This document shows positions 10,584 through 23,499 of a stretch of DNA of 64,000 bases, piece by piece (within the stretch, counting starts at the first letter, position 1; every line of letters starts with the position of its first letter). The DNA comes from Phycomyces nitens (taxonomy: Eukaryota; Mucoromycota; Mucoromycetes; Mucorales; Phycomycetaceae): positions 5,580,001 to 5,644,000 of the forward strand of contig JAHRBC010000001.1 of assembly GCA_022702545.1 (NCBI GenBank), given 5' to 3'. A program made the position numbers and the translations under genes. The notes beneath the pieces are model-generated. The model made no database searches and was not told the origin of the DNA. It saw only the letters and a list, made by a program, of their open reading frames with translations.

Positions 10584-11718
10584 ATACCCAAACCTCTTTT
10601 TTATTTATGTATATTATATCTTTAAACCAACTATATCTTTATAAATTCAATAACACACTACTCAAGACGGTGTCTTTACACAGCCCAAAGCTATTGTTGG
10701 TTTATCTATTTAAATAGCCAGTACCTGAATCTAATGGAGCGCATCTTTATAGCGTCAAGTGTTTGTAATAATTACATATTCAATCATGTAGAGAATACAC
10801 TTTTAGCTCTCTAAATAATATATGATGATCTTGGCTCTTTTAGCCATTACAGAATTTGTATGGTGCACAAATTAAATTTCCTGGGTTCTATGATGTTTTA
10901 AATGGTAGGATTGTGTACAGGATAATATGAACAAGATGTAAAAGCTAGATTCTCGATTTCGAGCCATTCCTGGGTTTCAATCGAATTTCTGGGATCCTGT
11001 GATTGGGTTTAAAGACAATAATAAAATCCGTGCAACAGAAAAAGAGGCTTTTGCCATTGTGTTTTTAATATTAACTTTCTGTGCAATTATACCTAGAGAT
11101 ATTAGCTGATAAAATATAAAAAAGGGGGTATTTTTGGGGAAAATTTTAAAAAATAAAAAAGGGTTTTCAACACTCAATTCCCATACAATCGATTGACTGT
11201 AACATTTTTCCTATTGATCTCTTGATTGTTTATGCAAGCTTATCAGAATACTTTATCCGAGAGTTAGGAACTCGTGTAAATTTGGTAAGCAATCTCGGGC
11301 AAAAATTTTCAGGAACCAAACATCCTCTCTTTTCCAAATAAATAAACTCTAGGAATTTTCCTTGCAAATCTTTGTGATTGTTCCTGTTATTGTGTGCATG
11401 GGTATTGATATCCATTGTTTCCTCGCTTTTTTGCTTTGTACGAGCCCTAAAGTTACAAATCTAATTGACCTTTCTTAAACTGCTCTGGACTTGGTATTGC
11501 AAATAGATTTACGAGCTTGGTTTTTTTTAAAAAATAAAATATAAAGCTTAATATTCTTATCAATGTTAAAGATGTACTTTTCTTTCTGTCGTACACAATA
11601 CACATTAAATAGACCAAGAGAATTTATAGAAATAGGTGGGAATTCAAAAAAAGGGGACATATAAAATATACATGTAAAAAAAAAACTATGTACAAAACAA
11701 CCAAGTTATAGAGCCCAC
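10584..11718. other. AT-rich intergenic region
   Basis: No gene, RNA or repeat is recognisable. Open frames are shorter than 70 codons and lack motifs. Confidence 0.5.
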
Positions 11719-14626
11719 TTAGTGTTTTGGACCCCAGGAATACAAAGGTAGTCCCTTGGTTGTGTTTTCCCAGGAAGTTTCTTGTGGTGAGATTGGATAG
11801 CTAGATAGATATTTTGTGGTGTCTTCAATTGAGTCCGCAGTAGATACCATGGAGTCTTGGTATTGCCCAAGATTTACTTTTTGGATATTGTAGGCAGGAG
11901 GATTTGTCCATGGCAAAGGTGACGAGAATGAGGAATAAGGTGTGATGTTTGGAGCAATAGAAGTATATAGGTCACAAGAAATCTCCCTTTTTAGTTCATC
12001 TACTTTGATGGCGCCATCTTCAATGTCCTGATATGAGTTTTGCCGCAAAGGTTCGTTATAGACCCACAAGATATTGTTTTCCTCTTTTGCGGGCTCGGTT
12101 TCTTCAAACATTGTCGTCGGCTGTCTTTCATATGGAATATTGCCTGTTGATAAAGTCGGACTCATGTCTGACGAATAGCCAAACAGGGAACTGTTGTAGA
12201 CAGAATGGCTGGGTGTTGTGGAAATTGAGAGTGGGAGCGGAACACTGTGGCGGAGAGACTCCATGATCGATTCATTAAAATCCTTTATATTATCTGACGG
12301 TTGGTCATTGGAAACAAGATCTTGATGATCCAAAGAGTCAAGCGCAAGAGGATAAAGTGGTCTTGGCTGGGCACCCCATACGTGTTTCTGAGAAAACTTT
12401 GCCTCTTGGGTTCTCTTTATGCCAGAGTCGCAACTGGTTCCAATGCCAGAGCACATATCCAATGCCAATGAGAGCTTGTTTAGACCGTCCATATCCAGAC
12501 TACTATAGCTATCCGAGCACGAGCGTGTCCTCTTCACACGTGGTCGTATGTTTTCTTTTGGAGATGGAGAGCTTAGAAGGACAGTACTCTTCTGGCTGGG
12601 TCTCTCATGGACCGGAATAATCATGTTTGTGGGTGATGTTTCCTGGCAACAGTCAATCTTGCTTGGTCCAGATCTTGAGCGTGCTCGCTGCTTGATTTGT
12701 TTTTCCAAATGCTGATCCGATTCAATGGAATTCGTCAGATAAGTGAAAGGCTGTTTAACCCAAGCACTATTTATATTTCTGTTTAGAGGCTCTGGAATGG
12801 TAAATGGACACGACATGGCATCTGGTTGAATGTCGTATTGGTTATTTTGATAATTAGGGCCATGGACAGAAAAGGTGGGAGTTGGAGTGTTTAATACTCT
12901 TGCAAGATTCCAGTAGACTTGGCTCAAAGTGACAGACTCAAGGTGTTTTAATAAGCCGTCTAATTTGAAGATTGTTGTGGCGAGTTCGGTACCCAAAGGA
13001 AATGATGGCGAACAATTGGTTGTGGCCTGAATTGATGACACCATAGATACTACCCAACAAAGCGTATGGACCAAGATGGGGTGGAGATCCAAAATGTTGT
13101 TTTGGGCAATTGACTCATTTGCAATATAGATAATTGTCTTGGCTGACTCGAATATCTCTCGATATTCACAGCAGGCCAATGTCAATTCATTGACCTTGTC
13201 TCTTGGACACACGTCAATCAAGGGCAAGGTGTGTTGCAAAGGGCTGCAGGGCAGACAAAGAGAGGACGATAGTTGAAAAATAAGTATTTGGTGATAGAGA
13301 GATATGACAGAGGCTGAGCAACAAGGCACATCATTAGAACTGTTGCTTTTGAGGCTGCCGTCACTAGGTCTAGTATGAGATGCGCTTTTGAGCCATCTCA
13401 GTTTGTTCTTTCAAAAAGTATAAATATGATTTGGTTAGATTTGGGGATAAACAAGACTTTTATGGATATTTATTATGTTATTTTACCTCGAGTGTTTGTA
13501 TACCAATTGGTCTTGTTCTGGACCTCAAGAGACTCTTTAAGAAATATGTATAGATGTCAAGGATATAGATTGCCCATTGATCACTATGGACCATGGGCTC
13601 AAATTCAAGATAGTCCTCGGTGGTGTCTTGTGAGGGTAGTTGGTAGAGATAGAATCTAAACCATGTATCCCAACCGATCAAGGTCTTGTAGAGTACATGG
13701 AGCCTATACTCCTTGGTGCCCAAGAGACCAGGATTTCCTCTGTAGTTTGACAAATGACATCTCTGGGCAAACCCTAGACCAATCCTGAGTGTCACTAGAG
13801 CCTGATCTTCGCTAATGGCTGTGCACTGGTAATGGGCTATAAGAATGGCAGCTCGGGTGAGGTTTTGAGAAAGGATGATGTCGGGTTCACACTCGGGTAT
13901 TACTGGATAGGTCAAATGCCAAAACTGTCGGTGGGCCTGGGAATAAAATGACTGAGAACAATGATGGATATCAGGTGTCATATCGGGACAGACCGAAATC
14001 AAACTTTGATGAGCAGCCTCAAGCACTAGGGCTGCAATGATATTTATCAGCAGCCACTCGGCCGCATTATTTGTGCCGAGTGGGTCCATCAAGAGGACTT
14101 GCTGGAGATGGTCCATGTCGATAAAGGAGCTGTACAATGTGTTGTGGACCGAAAACAGTCTCAGGGCTTCTGTGGTCAGTGCTCTTTTCTGGTGGTCTCC
14201 AAATGGATCCTCAGAGAGGCTTTGAAAGATCCTCACGACCGTTTCCCATATTGTGGACGGCTGGACTGACAGATGAAAGAAATCACAAAGGAGAGGTGGC
14301 AGACGGGTGGGCGAAGTGTGTATTGAGTCGTGGAGGGGGCTAGAGAACCCAACCAGAGTCCTCTGTGGTCTGTTGCTGGTATCCTTTTGGGGGGACCTGG
14401 CTTGTTTGGAGAGCATGTCTTGTATAGCATTTGGTTTCTTCTTGGGGTCATAGTCGCATTTTATCTTGTTCTCATCACACCGCTTACAGGGCAAGGCTAA
14501 ATTTTTACAGAGTATGAGAATTGAATGACAAGGATGATTACAAGTCATTCAGGATCAATCTTACCACCATCGCATCGGATCTTCTTTGTTCGACACACTT
14601 TGCATGCCCTTTGGACCTTGCGCGAC
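11719..14626 (-). CDS. Zn2Cys6 (GAL4-type) transcription factor
   Basis: Three coding segments were placed. The first, 14565-14626, encodes RKVQRACKVCRTKKIRCDG. The second, 13487-14496, begins ALPCKRCDENKIKCDYDP. The third is 11719-13407. Together the first two form a complete Zn2Cys6 binuclear cluster (CxxC-x6-C ... CxxC-x6-C). The 68-bp intron between them splits the cluster between its third and fourth Cys. The second intron (13408-13486, 79 bp) ends in AAAG and has a CTAAC branch-like site; with it the frame runs on through NKLRWLKSASHT. About 919 residues are encoded. The middle region fits the fungal-specific transcription factor domain in its helical character, and the C-terminal half is Ser/Pro-rich and probably disordered. 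The start codon was not resolved: a stop lies just upstream in frame, so another exon beyond 14626 is likely. The target genes are unknown. Confidence 0.85.
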
Positions 14627-14901
14627 CTAAAGGGAAAATCACCAGTAGAGCACGAATACCATTTGTATGATGTGTTCTTCTATCGCTTGTTTCTCTTAGT
14701 GACATCAAAGAGAGAGATTGTTGGAAATTCAAATGAATAGAAGGGGAGAAGAGTTGTGTGTTACCATTGGGTTTTTATTTTCATATACATATATTCCAAG
14801 ACACCTCTTTTCTCTCTCTTTACTATGGTCTATTTGATGCAGTTGATTCCAGAGTGGTCGAGAGGGAGGGAGGGAGGGTGATTAATAAGAAACAATAACA
14901 A

Positions 14902-14933
<32 letters not shown>

Positions 14934-16194
14934 GTATTATTATTATTATTAATTCTATGGTTTATGATTATTTTTTTAGACTGTAGAGACGGAAGGAGAG
15001 GAGATGGTCATCCGAGCCAGGATAGACATTAATTGTACTGGTGCCTTTGCGCTATTATTTTGTAGCACCATTTGTTTCCACGCTTTCCCGCATACATGTC
15101 CCACCTGGTGGGTGCTTTTGTGTGTGTGTAGAGTGCTTATTGTTATTGGGAGAGTAGGTGTGAAACTAGATACCTTGATTATGAGTGTCCATACAAATAA
15201 ATATAGATTTAGGTTGGTAAGCTATGTACGATCTATATGCTTTGGATTCATATGTCATTCAGATCTCTGCAAGATATGGATCCCAAATATTCAAATGGTA
15301 TTGTGAGAACAAAACGAGAGAAATTCAACTTGTCAACACTGTGGTAATATCACATGGAGACAAACCCATTATATATCCTCTTGGCTTTGGTACAATGAAC
15401 ACAAATGTCCTGAATTAGACTTGCTGTGGAGGTGCAAAGTTTTGGTAGTGTAACAGCGGGGAATAAGAAAGACTCTTTGCACTCTTGTATTTCCCATCGA
15501 ATCTACACATATAAAAAATATACATAAATATTTATTATAAACCCGTACATTGTAGCATATTGGTTTCTACTAGAGAACAATAGGGTTAGTGGACTTGCAT
15601 TGTTGCTTACATACTAATAACTCGTCTCCCTCACATGGAAATCTCCATCTCCACAAGCAAATCCCCCATTTAGTATTTATCATCAATCGATTATTGTCCC
15701 TAAATTTAATGTGTACAAATTTACATTTTTAATAGTCATAATAAATATTCATTTCAAATATTTACCACTGCATAGAATATTTTGTGTTTCAATTTGTGGC
15801 AGTCTTTGTATCCTCAGTGTCCAAACCGGAAATTTCTCCTGTTTTAACAAGAGATAATCAGTTTTTTGCAAGTGGGAAAGCCAACATATGTCTTTTTTTG
15901 CCCATCCAAAAGAATGCCTGGGAGGCACAATAGCTATATTGTGTCTCTGTAACTCAATCCAAATCAGGAAACAATAAACCCTTCCATATTCTAAATCACG
16001 TCACACTCCTCAATTCAATGGCTGGCCCAAAGCTTAAATAGCCACCAAAAAAATTAGCCATCAAAGCTCTTCCTCTTCCTCTCTCTCTCTCTCTTCTTTT
16101 CTTTATTTAACTTGCAATAAAAATAAATATCAATATCAATACAGATCAATAAAAAAAAACCCTTTCTCTTTACATAAAATACATCTTCATACCA
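14627..16194. promoter_or_regulatory. Divergent intergenic region with (ATT)n microsatellite
   Basis: This region separates the Zn2Cys6 gene from the ankyrin gene, which point away from each other, so it should hold both promoters and probably the missing first exon of the former. An imperfect (ATT)n run occupies 14902-14952. A CT-rich tract at about 16075-16100, just before the ankyrin start, is typical of fungal core promoters. No other gene was supported. Confidence 0.5.
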
Positions 16195-18045
16195 ATGGAA
16201 GACATCACTACTACCTATAGTCGAATGCAAATCGAACCTTCTCAGCAAGACGATTGGAGATTCAATCACCAGGACAGCATTCTTGATCTCATCCAACACA
16301 TCAGCAACGAAACCCTGCGACAGGCCATGAAGTCCGAGATCAAGCATATGGCCATTGACCATGCGCGTCTGGTCAACATGCTCAAGCAGCGCACCGATCA
16401 TCTCGAATTTGAAAACGCAGAACTGAAACTCGCCACAAACGAACACCAAAGACGCTACGAAAAGGCTGTACGAGAAATGCAATTCTTTAAGAAGCGGTTC
16501 GAAAGGGCTGCTGAAATGGCCCAGCAACAACAGCCACGACCAAGAAGCCTCTCTATTGAGTCGGGTTCATCAGGCGAAGGCGCGACAAAGAGCTCGTTCC
16601 AGTCATCTTACCCTCTCACACCCACCAGCCCTCCTCCTTCATTCTCAATCGACAGCACAGCAGTCTATGATGCCTCTCTGGTAGAGTCCATCAAGCGACC
16701 TATTCCCACCTCGTCGTCTTCCTCAATCTCCTCGCATGTTCAATATACCACACCATTCAACGATCACCCATTTCAAACTGCTCGGCGCCAATCTAATGAT
16801 GCTCAAACTGTCTTGAGCGGCCAGTCAAACAGCAGTGGTTCCAATCCAGTGCCTTCCGATCTACAATCCACAGTATCCGATCCTAATCTCCAACGAAAGC
16901 CATCGACCGTGCCATCTGTCAACTCTTCTGGCTCTTCAGTACACTCTGGCCCCTCTGCTGTCCGCAATGCTACCCTGCCAATTGTCCAGCAACATCGTGT
17001 TGACCCACTGGCATTTGGAGGCTCGGATAGTTTCTGGGAAACTATTGCTAAAAGTAAATCTACTGATTCCACAGTCGAGAAAATCATCAGGTAAAGCTTA
17101 AAGCCATTCATTTTGATGGAGAAATGAGAGTTAATTGTCTAATTCCGTGGCTTTAATTATTTTCATTAGCAATTTTCTTCGACGTGGTGGTTCTCCAAAC
17201 ACAGCTAACCAAACCCTTTCTTCGCGCGGAATCCAGTATGGCTATGGTCTGGTACATGCTGCCATTGCAGTCAAGGCCATTACATCCCTTGAACTGTTGC
17301 TGAAGCATGGCGCAAACCCTAATGCCATGTCCTTGGCGACAACCGAAGATGACAAGGTGTCTCCCTGCTACTTGGCAGCTTCTGTGGGCTGGCTCCCAGG
17401 ACTCCAGGCTCTGGTCCAGGCCGGGGGTGATTTGATGACCTCCCGGGGCAATGGACAAAAGGCCAAGACTGCACTTCATGTCGCGGCTGAAAAATGCCAT
17501 CTTACAGTGGTGGAATATATCTCGAGTGTAACACACAATGATCTGGCTCTCTTGACTGATAATGAAGGTAAACCTAAAATAAATAGCTTTGAATTCTTTT
17601 GCTTCTTTTTCTTCAAGTGGAACCCAACAAAGTTTTAACTTTTCCGTATTTTATTATAGGCAACACAGCCTTGCATTATGCTGCAGCCTCTGGCCACACT
17701 GGCATAGTCACCTACCTGATCAGATCCTGCCATATACCACCAAACCAAATGTCTCAAAAGGAAGAAACACCTCTCCACTGGGCATCTCGTCATGGTAGAC
17801 TAGAGGTGGTTACACTTCTTGTGGAACGGTGCGGATCTAATGTGAATGCCTATGTGCCACGGAAACTGGGTACCTGTCTTGACCTCGCTAAAGCTGGTAA
17901 CCACAAGCGTGTGGTTGAATATCTCAAAGGCACTGGTGCCGTGAGCGCCAAAAAGATGGACAAGCGACGAGAGGAAGAATTGGCCAAAGAGGTTCCTAGC
18001 CACCTTGCTTCCAGACTGGCAAAGAACGGCCTCTTTCTTTCCTAA
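16195..18045 (+). CDS. Coiled-coil and ankyrin-repeat protein
   Basis: Three exons, 16195-17090, 17170-17567 and 17660-18045, joined by introns of 79 and 92 bp, give 559 residues. Residues about 20-110 are helical and charged (for example HARLVNMLKQRTDHLEFENA) and predict a coiled coil. Residues about 110-300 are Ser/Pro-rich and low in complexity. The C-terminal half has about five ankyrin repeats, including SLELLLKHGANPNA, KTALHVAAEKCHLTVVEYI, GNTALHYAAASGHTGIVTYL and ETPLHWASRHGRLEVVTLL. Ankyrin stacks bind partner proteins, and the coiled coil suggests an oligomeric scaffold. No catalytic motif, signal peptide or membrane helix is visible. Partners and pathway cannot be inferred from this sequence. 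Confidence 0.9.
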
Positions 18046-18810
18046 TCCCTCCCCCTTTCTTCTTTCTTCGTTCTCTTTATTAATATTTTCTTGTTATTAT
18101 TATTATTTTATTTAAAAAAAAGAATTACGCCTTTCTAAATCTCGAGCGCGTTTTTTTTGTCGTTGTTACTCTTCTTAGTTGATATTTTACCTCTTTACTT
18201 TTTTCCCTGTTTATTACCCACCCACCCATTCCCATTCCCATTTCTTGCATTATATTTACATAAATCGATTTTCACTTGCTGGACATGAATACCCCTCCAT
18301 AAAAGGAAGTTTGTTAAGCCTCAATAAGCCTTTTAGAGAATGATCGCCTTGAATAGAGAGGACCTATCGTCTTGCTCCAAACACGAATACAGAGTGTCTG
18401 GGTAACCATGTTTGTCCCCATTGGATCCACGTGTTTTTTGGTTTTGTTTGGTAAGGTTTTGATGGTCGATTGACTGTTTGGGCAGAATTTTATGTAAATA
18501 TAGTAGCTAAAAATACCTATATATGTTAGTATGTATGTATCTCTAGGTGCTTGGAGCCAAACATAATTTTTGAAACGTAGATCTCATTCTTAATGGCATT
18601 CTGGAGGATGATTACTGTAGCTATCCAAAGCAGTCTACCCGTAAATGGTCCCACTTGGTCTTTTACTGCCCTTCATGGTGTATTCTAATGTGTGTATCTA
18701 GCCTTAATTTTAGTTTATTTTGTGTAAATACTCACCTGCTCAGATTATGCTCGTGTAAGATTATTTGTTCTTATCTTTCGTAATATATTCTTAACCTCTT
18801 TCTCTCCTTT
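18046..18810. other. Intergenic region (tandem genes)
   Basis: This holds the 3' flank of the ankyrin gene and the upstream region of the kinase gene. It contains T-rich and CTTT-rich tracts but no gene or repeat I could support. Confidence 0.5.
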
Positions 18811-21070
18811 ATGTCTCTTCGCCTCAGTTGTTCGTTTCAACGCCGTCGTCCCTCACGCCCAAAGGTCGATTCGCCTTGTGATATCCAGAACTCGGTCGAC
18901 CCCAATTCTACTGCCACCAAAAATACCATTCTTCAGCAGACCAGCCGTACATACCACAAAACTCGCAAGGATCAGGTCCCACCACTTCCACCACTTCCAC
19001 CAACCTCTCCGCGCTCTACGCCGAATAAACCCAAATCCACCAAACCACCCAACATAGACACCTTACTACAGGGTATTGGTCAATACACGTTCCTAGGACC
19101 TCTTGGAGATGGAAAATTCAGCAGAGTCATATTGGCTCAGCACTACCTGACAGGCGAACGATTCGCAATAAAGGTTATTGACAAGCGAATTCACGATTAT
19201 CGTATAATGTCTCGCCTGGTGCGTGAGGTCGTATTGATGGAATTACTCGATCATCCCAATATTGTCCACCTCCACGAGACAATCGAGACAGCAGACTCGT
19301 TATTTTTGATCATGGAATATGTACCTGGAATGAATCTGGACGAGCATCTTGTTGGATCTGATGGACTATTGGGAGAGAACGAAGCCCGGGCAATCTTTCG
19401 CCAGATGGTGTCTGCAGTTGATTATTGCCACAGACGGTGGGTGGTTCATCGTGATTTAAAGGTAATATCTAGATTGAATAATATCGATAACTAATATCAT
19501 TATTATTTTTTTACAGGCACCCAATGTAATGCTGACGCCCCAGGGCCAGGTACGGCTGGCAGACTTTGGACTAGGCAATCGATACGGACTCCATCGATTG
19601 AGGACAATATGTGGTAAGTTTTGATAAGTTTTGGTCCATTTGTCCTGGCTAACCCCAAGCTGGTAGGATCAATGCTCTATTATAGCCCAGAAATCATCAG
19701 TGGACAGAAATACGTAGGACCCGAAGTCGATTGCTGGTGTCTTGGAATCACCCTGTTCAGAATGACAGCTGGCTTTGAGCTATTCTCCCATGCCCGCAGT
19801 AAGTTTGGTCATTTTATAGCACAATCTTACTTATATCTTTTTAGCTGCTAGTGAGCTTAAAAAGATCGTCCTTAGTCGTCATTATCCCATGCCAGCCCAT
19901 CTCAGCGATGGACTAAAGCAGACTATCCAAAAATGCCTTGCATTCGATCGGAAAAAACGCCGGGGAATCAGACACGCCCTTCGAAACGACGCGTGGATGA
20001 ACGACAATGGAAAACTTAAAGACGTTTTCCAAGACAGTCCTGATGTTACCATGGATATGATGCTGGCCGCGGAAAACGATGGTGATGATCGACGGGTAGG
20101 ACAGGACGCTGCTGGTGGGACCCAAAAGATGCAAAAGGCCAATCGAACGGTTGTCTACCACCCCCTGCACCCCTCAATCTACTTTACATCAAATTCTGCC
20201 CATTCGCCTGTCATCCAAGACAACATTCCCTACCAAGAACAAATGTGTGCCATCTTGTTCAAGGATCTCCAGAAGCGTCTCTCACGCATCGATCTCCGAT
20301 ACGCCCAGCCTCCGCCCTCCACATCCCGTATCTCACGTCTTTTCCATGTCGAGAGTACAGATCGACTGATACGTCGAAGCACATCTTCCCTTAACCTGTC
20401 TCCACAACCCAAAGACAAGGACAACATATACTATTATTCTGTAAAATCATGTTCTACAGCCCCACCTACAGCCCATGCATTTGCATTTGACGATGCAATG
20501 TATGCCGAACACGACGAGCATGCGGTTGCACTGTTGATCGCGTCTGTGTGCCAGATACTAGGTGTTACATACCATCACACCACTTCCTCATCGCTCGACT
20601 GCGTGTTCTCTCTCCATCCCTCCGTCCAAAAGACCAAATCAAATCCCCTCCTCCCACCCAAATCTCCCGAACTCAAGAGTAACCGACGGTGGCACGACCG
20701 ACTCCTGTCCTGGCCGCTCTCGATCCAGTCTGGGACTTCTGGGACATCTGGGAATATCAGTCGCCAGAACTCTGACCAGTCAATGTTTGGTCTATGGGAC
20801 GATAGTCTGCAGATGAGCCCTAGACAAGGCCCAATTGTCACCAACACCAGCCCTACATTTGCTCCTCTTCGCAACGCACAGACCATTGATCATTCTGCCC
20901 AGGAGTCCATCCTGTTTACTGTCCGGGTCTTTGTTGACCCGATACAAAAGAGTGGGAGCACAATGCGCGCCATGGGTGTCCAGTTTATAAAGACAAAGGG
21001 ATCTTCCAAAGTATTTAAACTGGCTACCAACTGGATTCACGATGTGCTCTCTAGCGCCATAGTAAAGTAA
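18811..21070 (+). CDS. Ser/Thr protein kinase, KIN1/PAR-1-like with C-terminal KA1-like domain
   Basis: Four exons (18811-19461, 19517-19613, 19667-19798, 19845-21070) encode 701 residues. Residues 1-90 are basic and Pro-rich. The kinase domain (about 91-345) has a glycine loop LGDGKFSRV, the ATP-binding Lys 121 in FAIKVIDKR, the catalytic loop HRDLK (213-217), DFG (233-235) and an activation segment RTICGSMLYYSPEII. The last points to the Snf1/KIN1/PAR-1 branch of the CAMK group. A long Ser-rich linker follows. The last ~60 residues (FTVRVFVDPIQ ... VQFIKTKGSSKVFKLATN) resemble the KA1 membrane/autoinhibition domain of KIN1/MARK kinases. HRDLK is followed by APN instead of the usual PEN, but the catalytic Asp and Asn are kept, so activity is expected. 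KIN1-type kinases act in polarity and cell-wall signalling; that role is inferred from family. Confidence 0.88.
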
Positions 21071-21084
21071 TATAGATGCATACA

Positions 21085-21150
21085 CTTTTTTATTTATTTA
21101 TTTATTCTTAATACACACACACATATATATACATATATATATATAACAAG
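21085..21150. repeat. AT/AC dinucleotide-rich tract between convergent 3' ends
   Basis: (TTTA)n, (AC)n and (TATA)n runs occupy most of the 105-bp gap between the kinase gene and the convergent PLDc_N gene. Confidence 0.6.
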
Positions 21151-21175
21151 TGTATAAAACATGATGAGTTTTGGA

Positions 21176-21461
21176 TTAAGCTATCGGATCATACCGTTGA
21201 GCATGAGCAGCACGGTCGCTGAAAAGGCTATTGGAATATTGTCAGTATGTATATCATTAATCAATCCAAGACTTACAAGTACAACACCAGTCCACCGACA
21301 GGGAAGAAAAAGACCAAGAGAGACCAGCCAAGCTTGCCAGACACGGCACGGCTAGAGTTGATGACCTCAAAGATTACGATAAGGTCGAGAATAAGTACAA
21401 TGAGGCCCAGGACTCCTCCACTGTAGGAGAGCATGTTCTTGTCAAGGGGTCCGACTATCAT
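21176..21461 (-). CDS. Small PLDc_N-domain membrane protein
   Basis: Two exons, 21277-21461 and 21176-21227, separated by a 49-bp GTAAGT...AATAG intron, give 78 residues. Two hydrophobic helices (GGVLGLIVLILDLIVIFEV and LGWSLLVFFFPVGGLVLYFL) flank a short loop, INSSRAVSGK. This matches the PLDc_N type, the two-helix N-terminal membrane module of cardiolipin-synthase-like enzymes that also occurs alone. The intron was chosen because it joins VLY to FLFSDRAAHAQRYDPIA, a natural C-terminus. A second Met ten codons in is an alternative start. The protein is probably an integral membrane protein; its function is unknown. It would be easily missed because of its size. Confidence 0.75.
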
Positions 21462-21812
21462 ATTTTATTGTGTGTGGAAAAGAAGAATAGAAAGACAAGC
21501 TTGTGAATGGAGTGGGTTTTATGGCCAAGTAATGATGTCATGCCAAACACTCATTTTGAACATGCATGGTCATTTTCTTGCTGTCTATTCGTCTGGTTGG
21601 TCTAATCAGACGCGGATATATATATATATTATATACGTATAATTGGACACTCGATATATATAAAACACACACACACATATATATATGTGCTCACACAATG
21701 ACATTATTGTTACTTTTTGTTTTTTCCCTCAATCATTCTCTTTAACAAATACACGCCTTTATTGGCAGATTTCTCTTTCTTTTGGAATACTTTAATAAGA
21801 TTGCACATAGAT
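21462..21812. other. Intergenic region with (TA)n and (AC)n runs
   Basis: This lies between the PLDc_N gene and the 3' end of the Rieske gene on the same strand. Short TA, AC and TG runs lie at 21618-21690. No gene was seen. Confidence 0.5.
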
Positions 21813-22958
21813 CTAACCGATGATAAGCTTGTCATCCTGGAAGTTGTATTCTAAACGAGACAATTGTATCAATACACCTTATCCCGGTCATCCCATTTCA
21901 CCCAAAATAACTTACCAGGAATCTCAAGGTTGAGGGGGGCAGGGCCCTGGCGAATACGGCCAGAGATGTCGTAGTGAGAACCGTGGCAAGGGCAGTACCA
22001 TCCACCAAAGTCACCAGCCTCACCGATGGGTACACAACCCCTACAGAACAAGTCAGTACAAAAAGTAATGACCAGTCATGAAGTCTAAAGACAATCTTAC
22101 AAGTGAGTGCAGACACCCAACATGACGAGCCATTCGGGATTCTTGACACGATCAGAATCCTGTTCGGGATCACGCAAATCCTTGACATTGACAGTGTTGG
22201 CTTCGGCAATCTCGTCCTGAGTACGATGACGAATGAAGACGGGCTTTCCTCTCCACTTGATTGTCACATTCTTGCCCTCGGGAATGGAGGCAAGCTCAAC
22301 TTCGGCCTTGGCAAGAGCCAAGACATCAGCAGATGCGGACATGTTGGCAAGGAAATCACTGACAGTAGCCTGAGCACCGGCAGCCGACAAGAGACCGGTA
22401 GTACCGATCAACATGTAGGAGAAGTTTCGGCTGGCCTCACCACTAGTGTTAGTCTTCTTGTACTTTGAGAAGTCAGGAACAGAGGTGGTGTGGTTACGAC
22501 GCAGCTGGAAATCGTTGATGTGTCCAACTAGAGTGCGTTTTTGGTGTGCGTATGTACATATATATATGGGTGGGTTTGTATTCTTTAATATAAAGACAAT
22601 AACAATATTTATAGTAATAAAGAGGCATAATTTTTGCATATGTATATGTATATATAAATATAAATATAAATATATATTGATTTATGCTAATGCAAAATAT
22701 AAAGCCAATATATTGCTGTAGTCGAAGAAATAAGGTGCGAGAATTACCGTTCAAAGCGGTCTTGTTGACAAGGCCTCCAGTGGATCTTTGCTTAACAGCA
22801 GCGCCAAAAACAGGCTTGCTCTGTGTCGCATGGTGTTGGTCTTCTTCGGAACGGGACGAAACATGGAAGATGTGCTTCAAAGCGGTAGCTGATGCAGGCA
22901 CATTGGTGTACGAGCGGTTGACGATGGCAGACGCAAGGTTACGCGACAATGAAGCCAT
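21813..22958 (-). CDS. RIP1: Rieske iron-sulfur subunit of the mitochondrial bc1 complex
   Basis: Four exons (22748-22958, 22101-22527, 21916-22040, 21813-21850) give 266 residues. The N-terminus ([17 protein letters not shown]) is a typical mitochondrial presequence. One membrane helix lies around [20 protein letters not shown]. The globular domain carries both cluster-binding boxes, CTHLGC (about 210-215) and CPCHGSH (229-235), with the two Cys and two His for the 2Fe-2S cluster. The C-terminus ([18 protein letters not shown]) matches the family, confirming the last 38-nt exon. The protein passes electrons from ubiquinol to cytochrome c1 in complex III. The first intron (220 bp) is long for this region and AT-rich. 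Assignment is secure. Confidence 0.97.
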
Positions 22959-23499
22959 GGCGATGCTTAATTTTTTTTTAGAGTGGGGAGAAGGGACAAG
23001 TAAGCAAAAAAAAAAAAAGCAGAGTCAATAGGCGGGTAATAAAAAAAATAGATTTCTTTGACCCCTAGCGGCTTTGTTTACGTGTCGACGTCATCAATAT
23101 TCAATAGGGTGCGGGGGGCTCAAGCACAGTAAAGAAGTGGGATGATTTCAATATGTTGATATTGAAGAAGTTGCTGTAAAGAAGTACATTGCATTAAAAA
23201 ATAAAAGTATATTTATTTGGTTATATATATATATTAGAAAAAAAAGAGTATGAAAATACATACGCAAAACGAAAATACCAATAGGCTTTTTAAATAAAAT
23301 GGAATAAAAAATTGAGACTGAATAAATCAAACCAGAGTCTTTTCCAAAGTCTCTAGGTATGAAGAGTGAATTGGAAATACAAAAAATGTGCCTAGAGATT
23401 TATTATAGTGGCCTTTATGAATTCAATGTTTAAAACGAGCCAACCACTGGTTTGAATAAATTTTGCAGTACTTTTTGTATCCAGCCAGCAACAAGTTAT

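Noticed and set aside
15004..15306. 100-codon plus-strand frame between the transcription factor and ankyrin genes
   Set aside because: No motif. It lies in a likely promoter region and overlaps other small frames.
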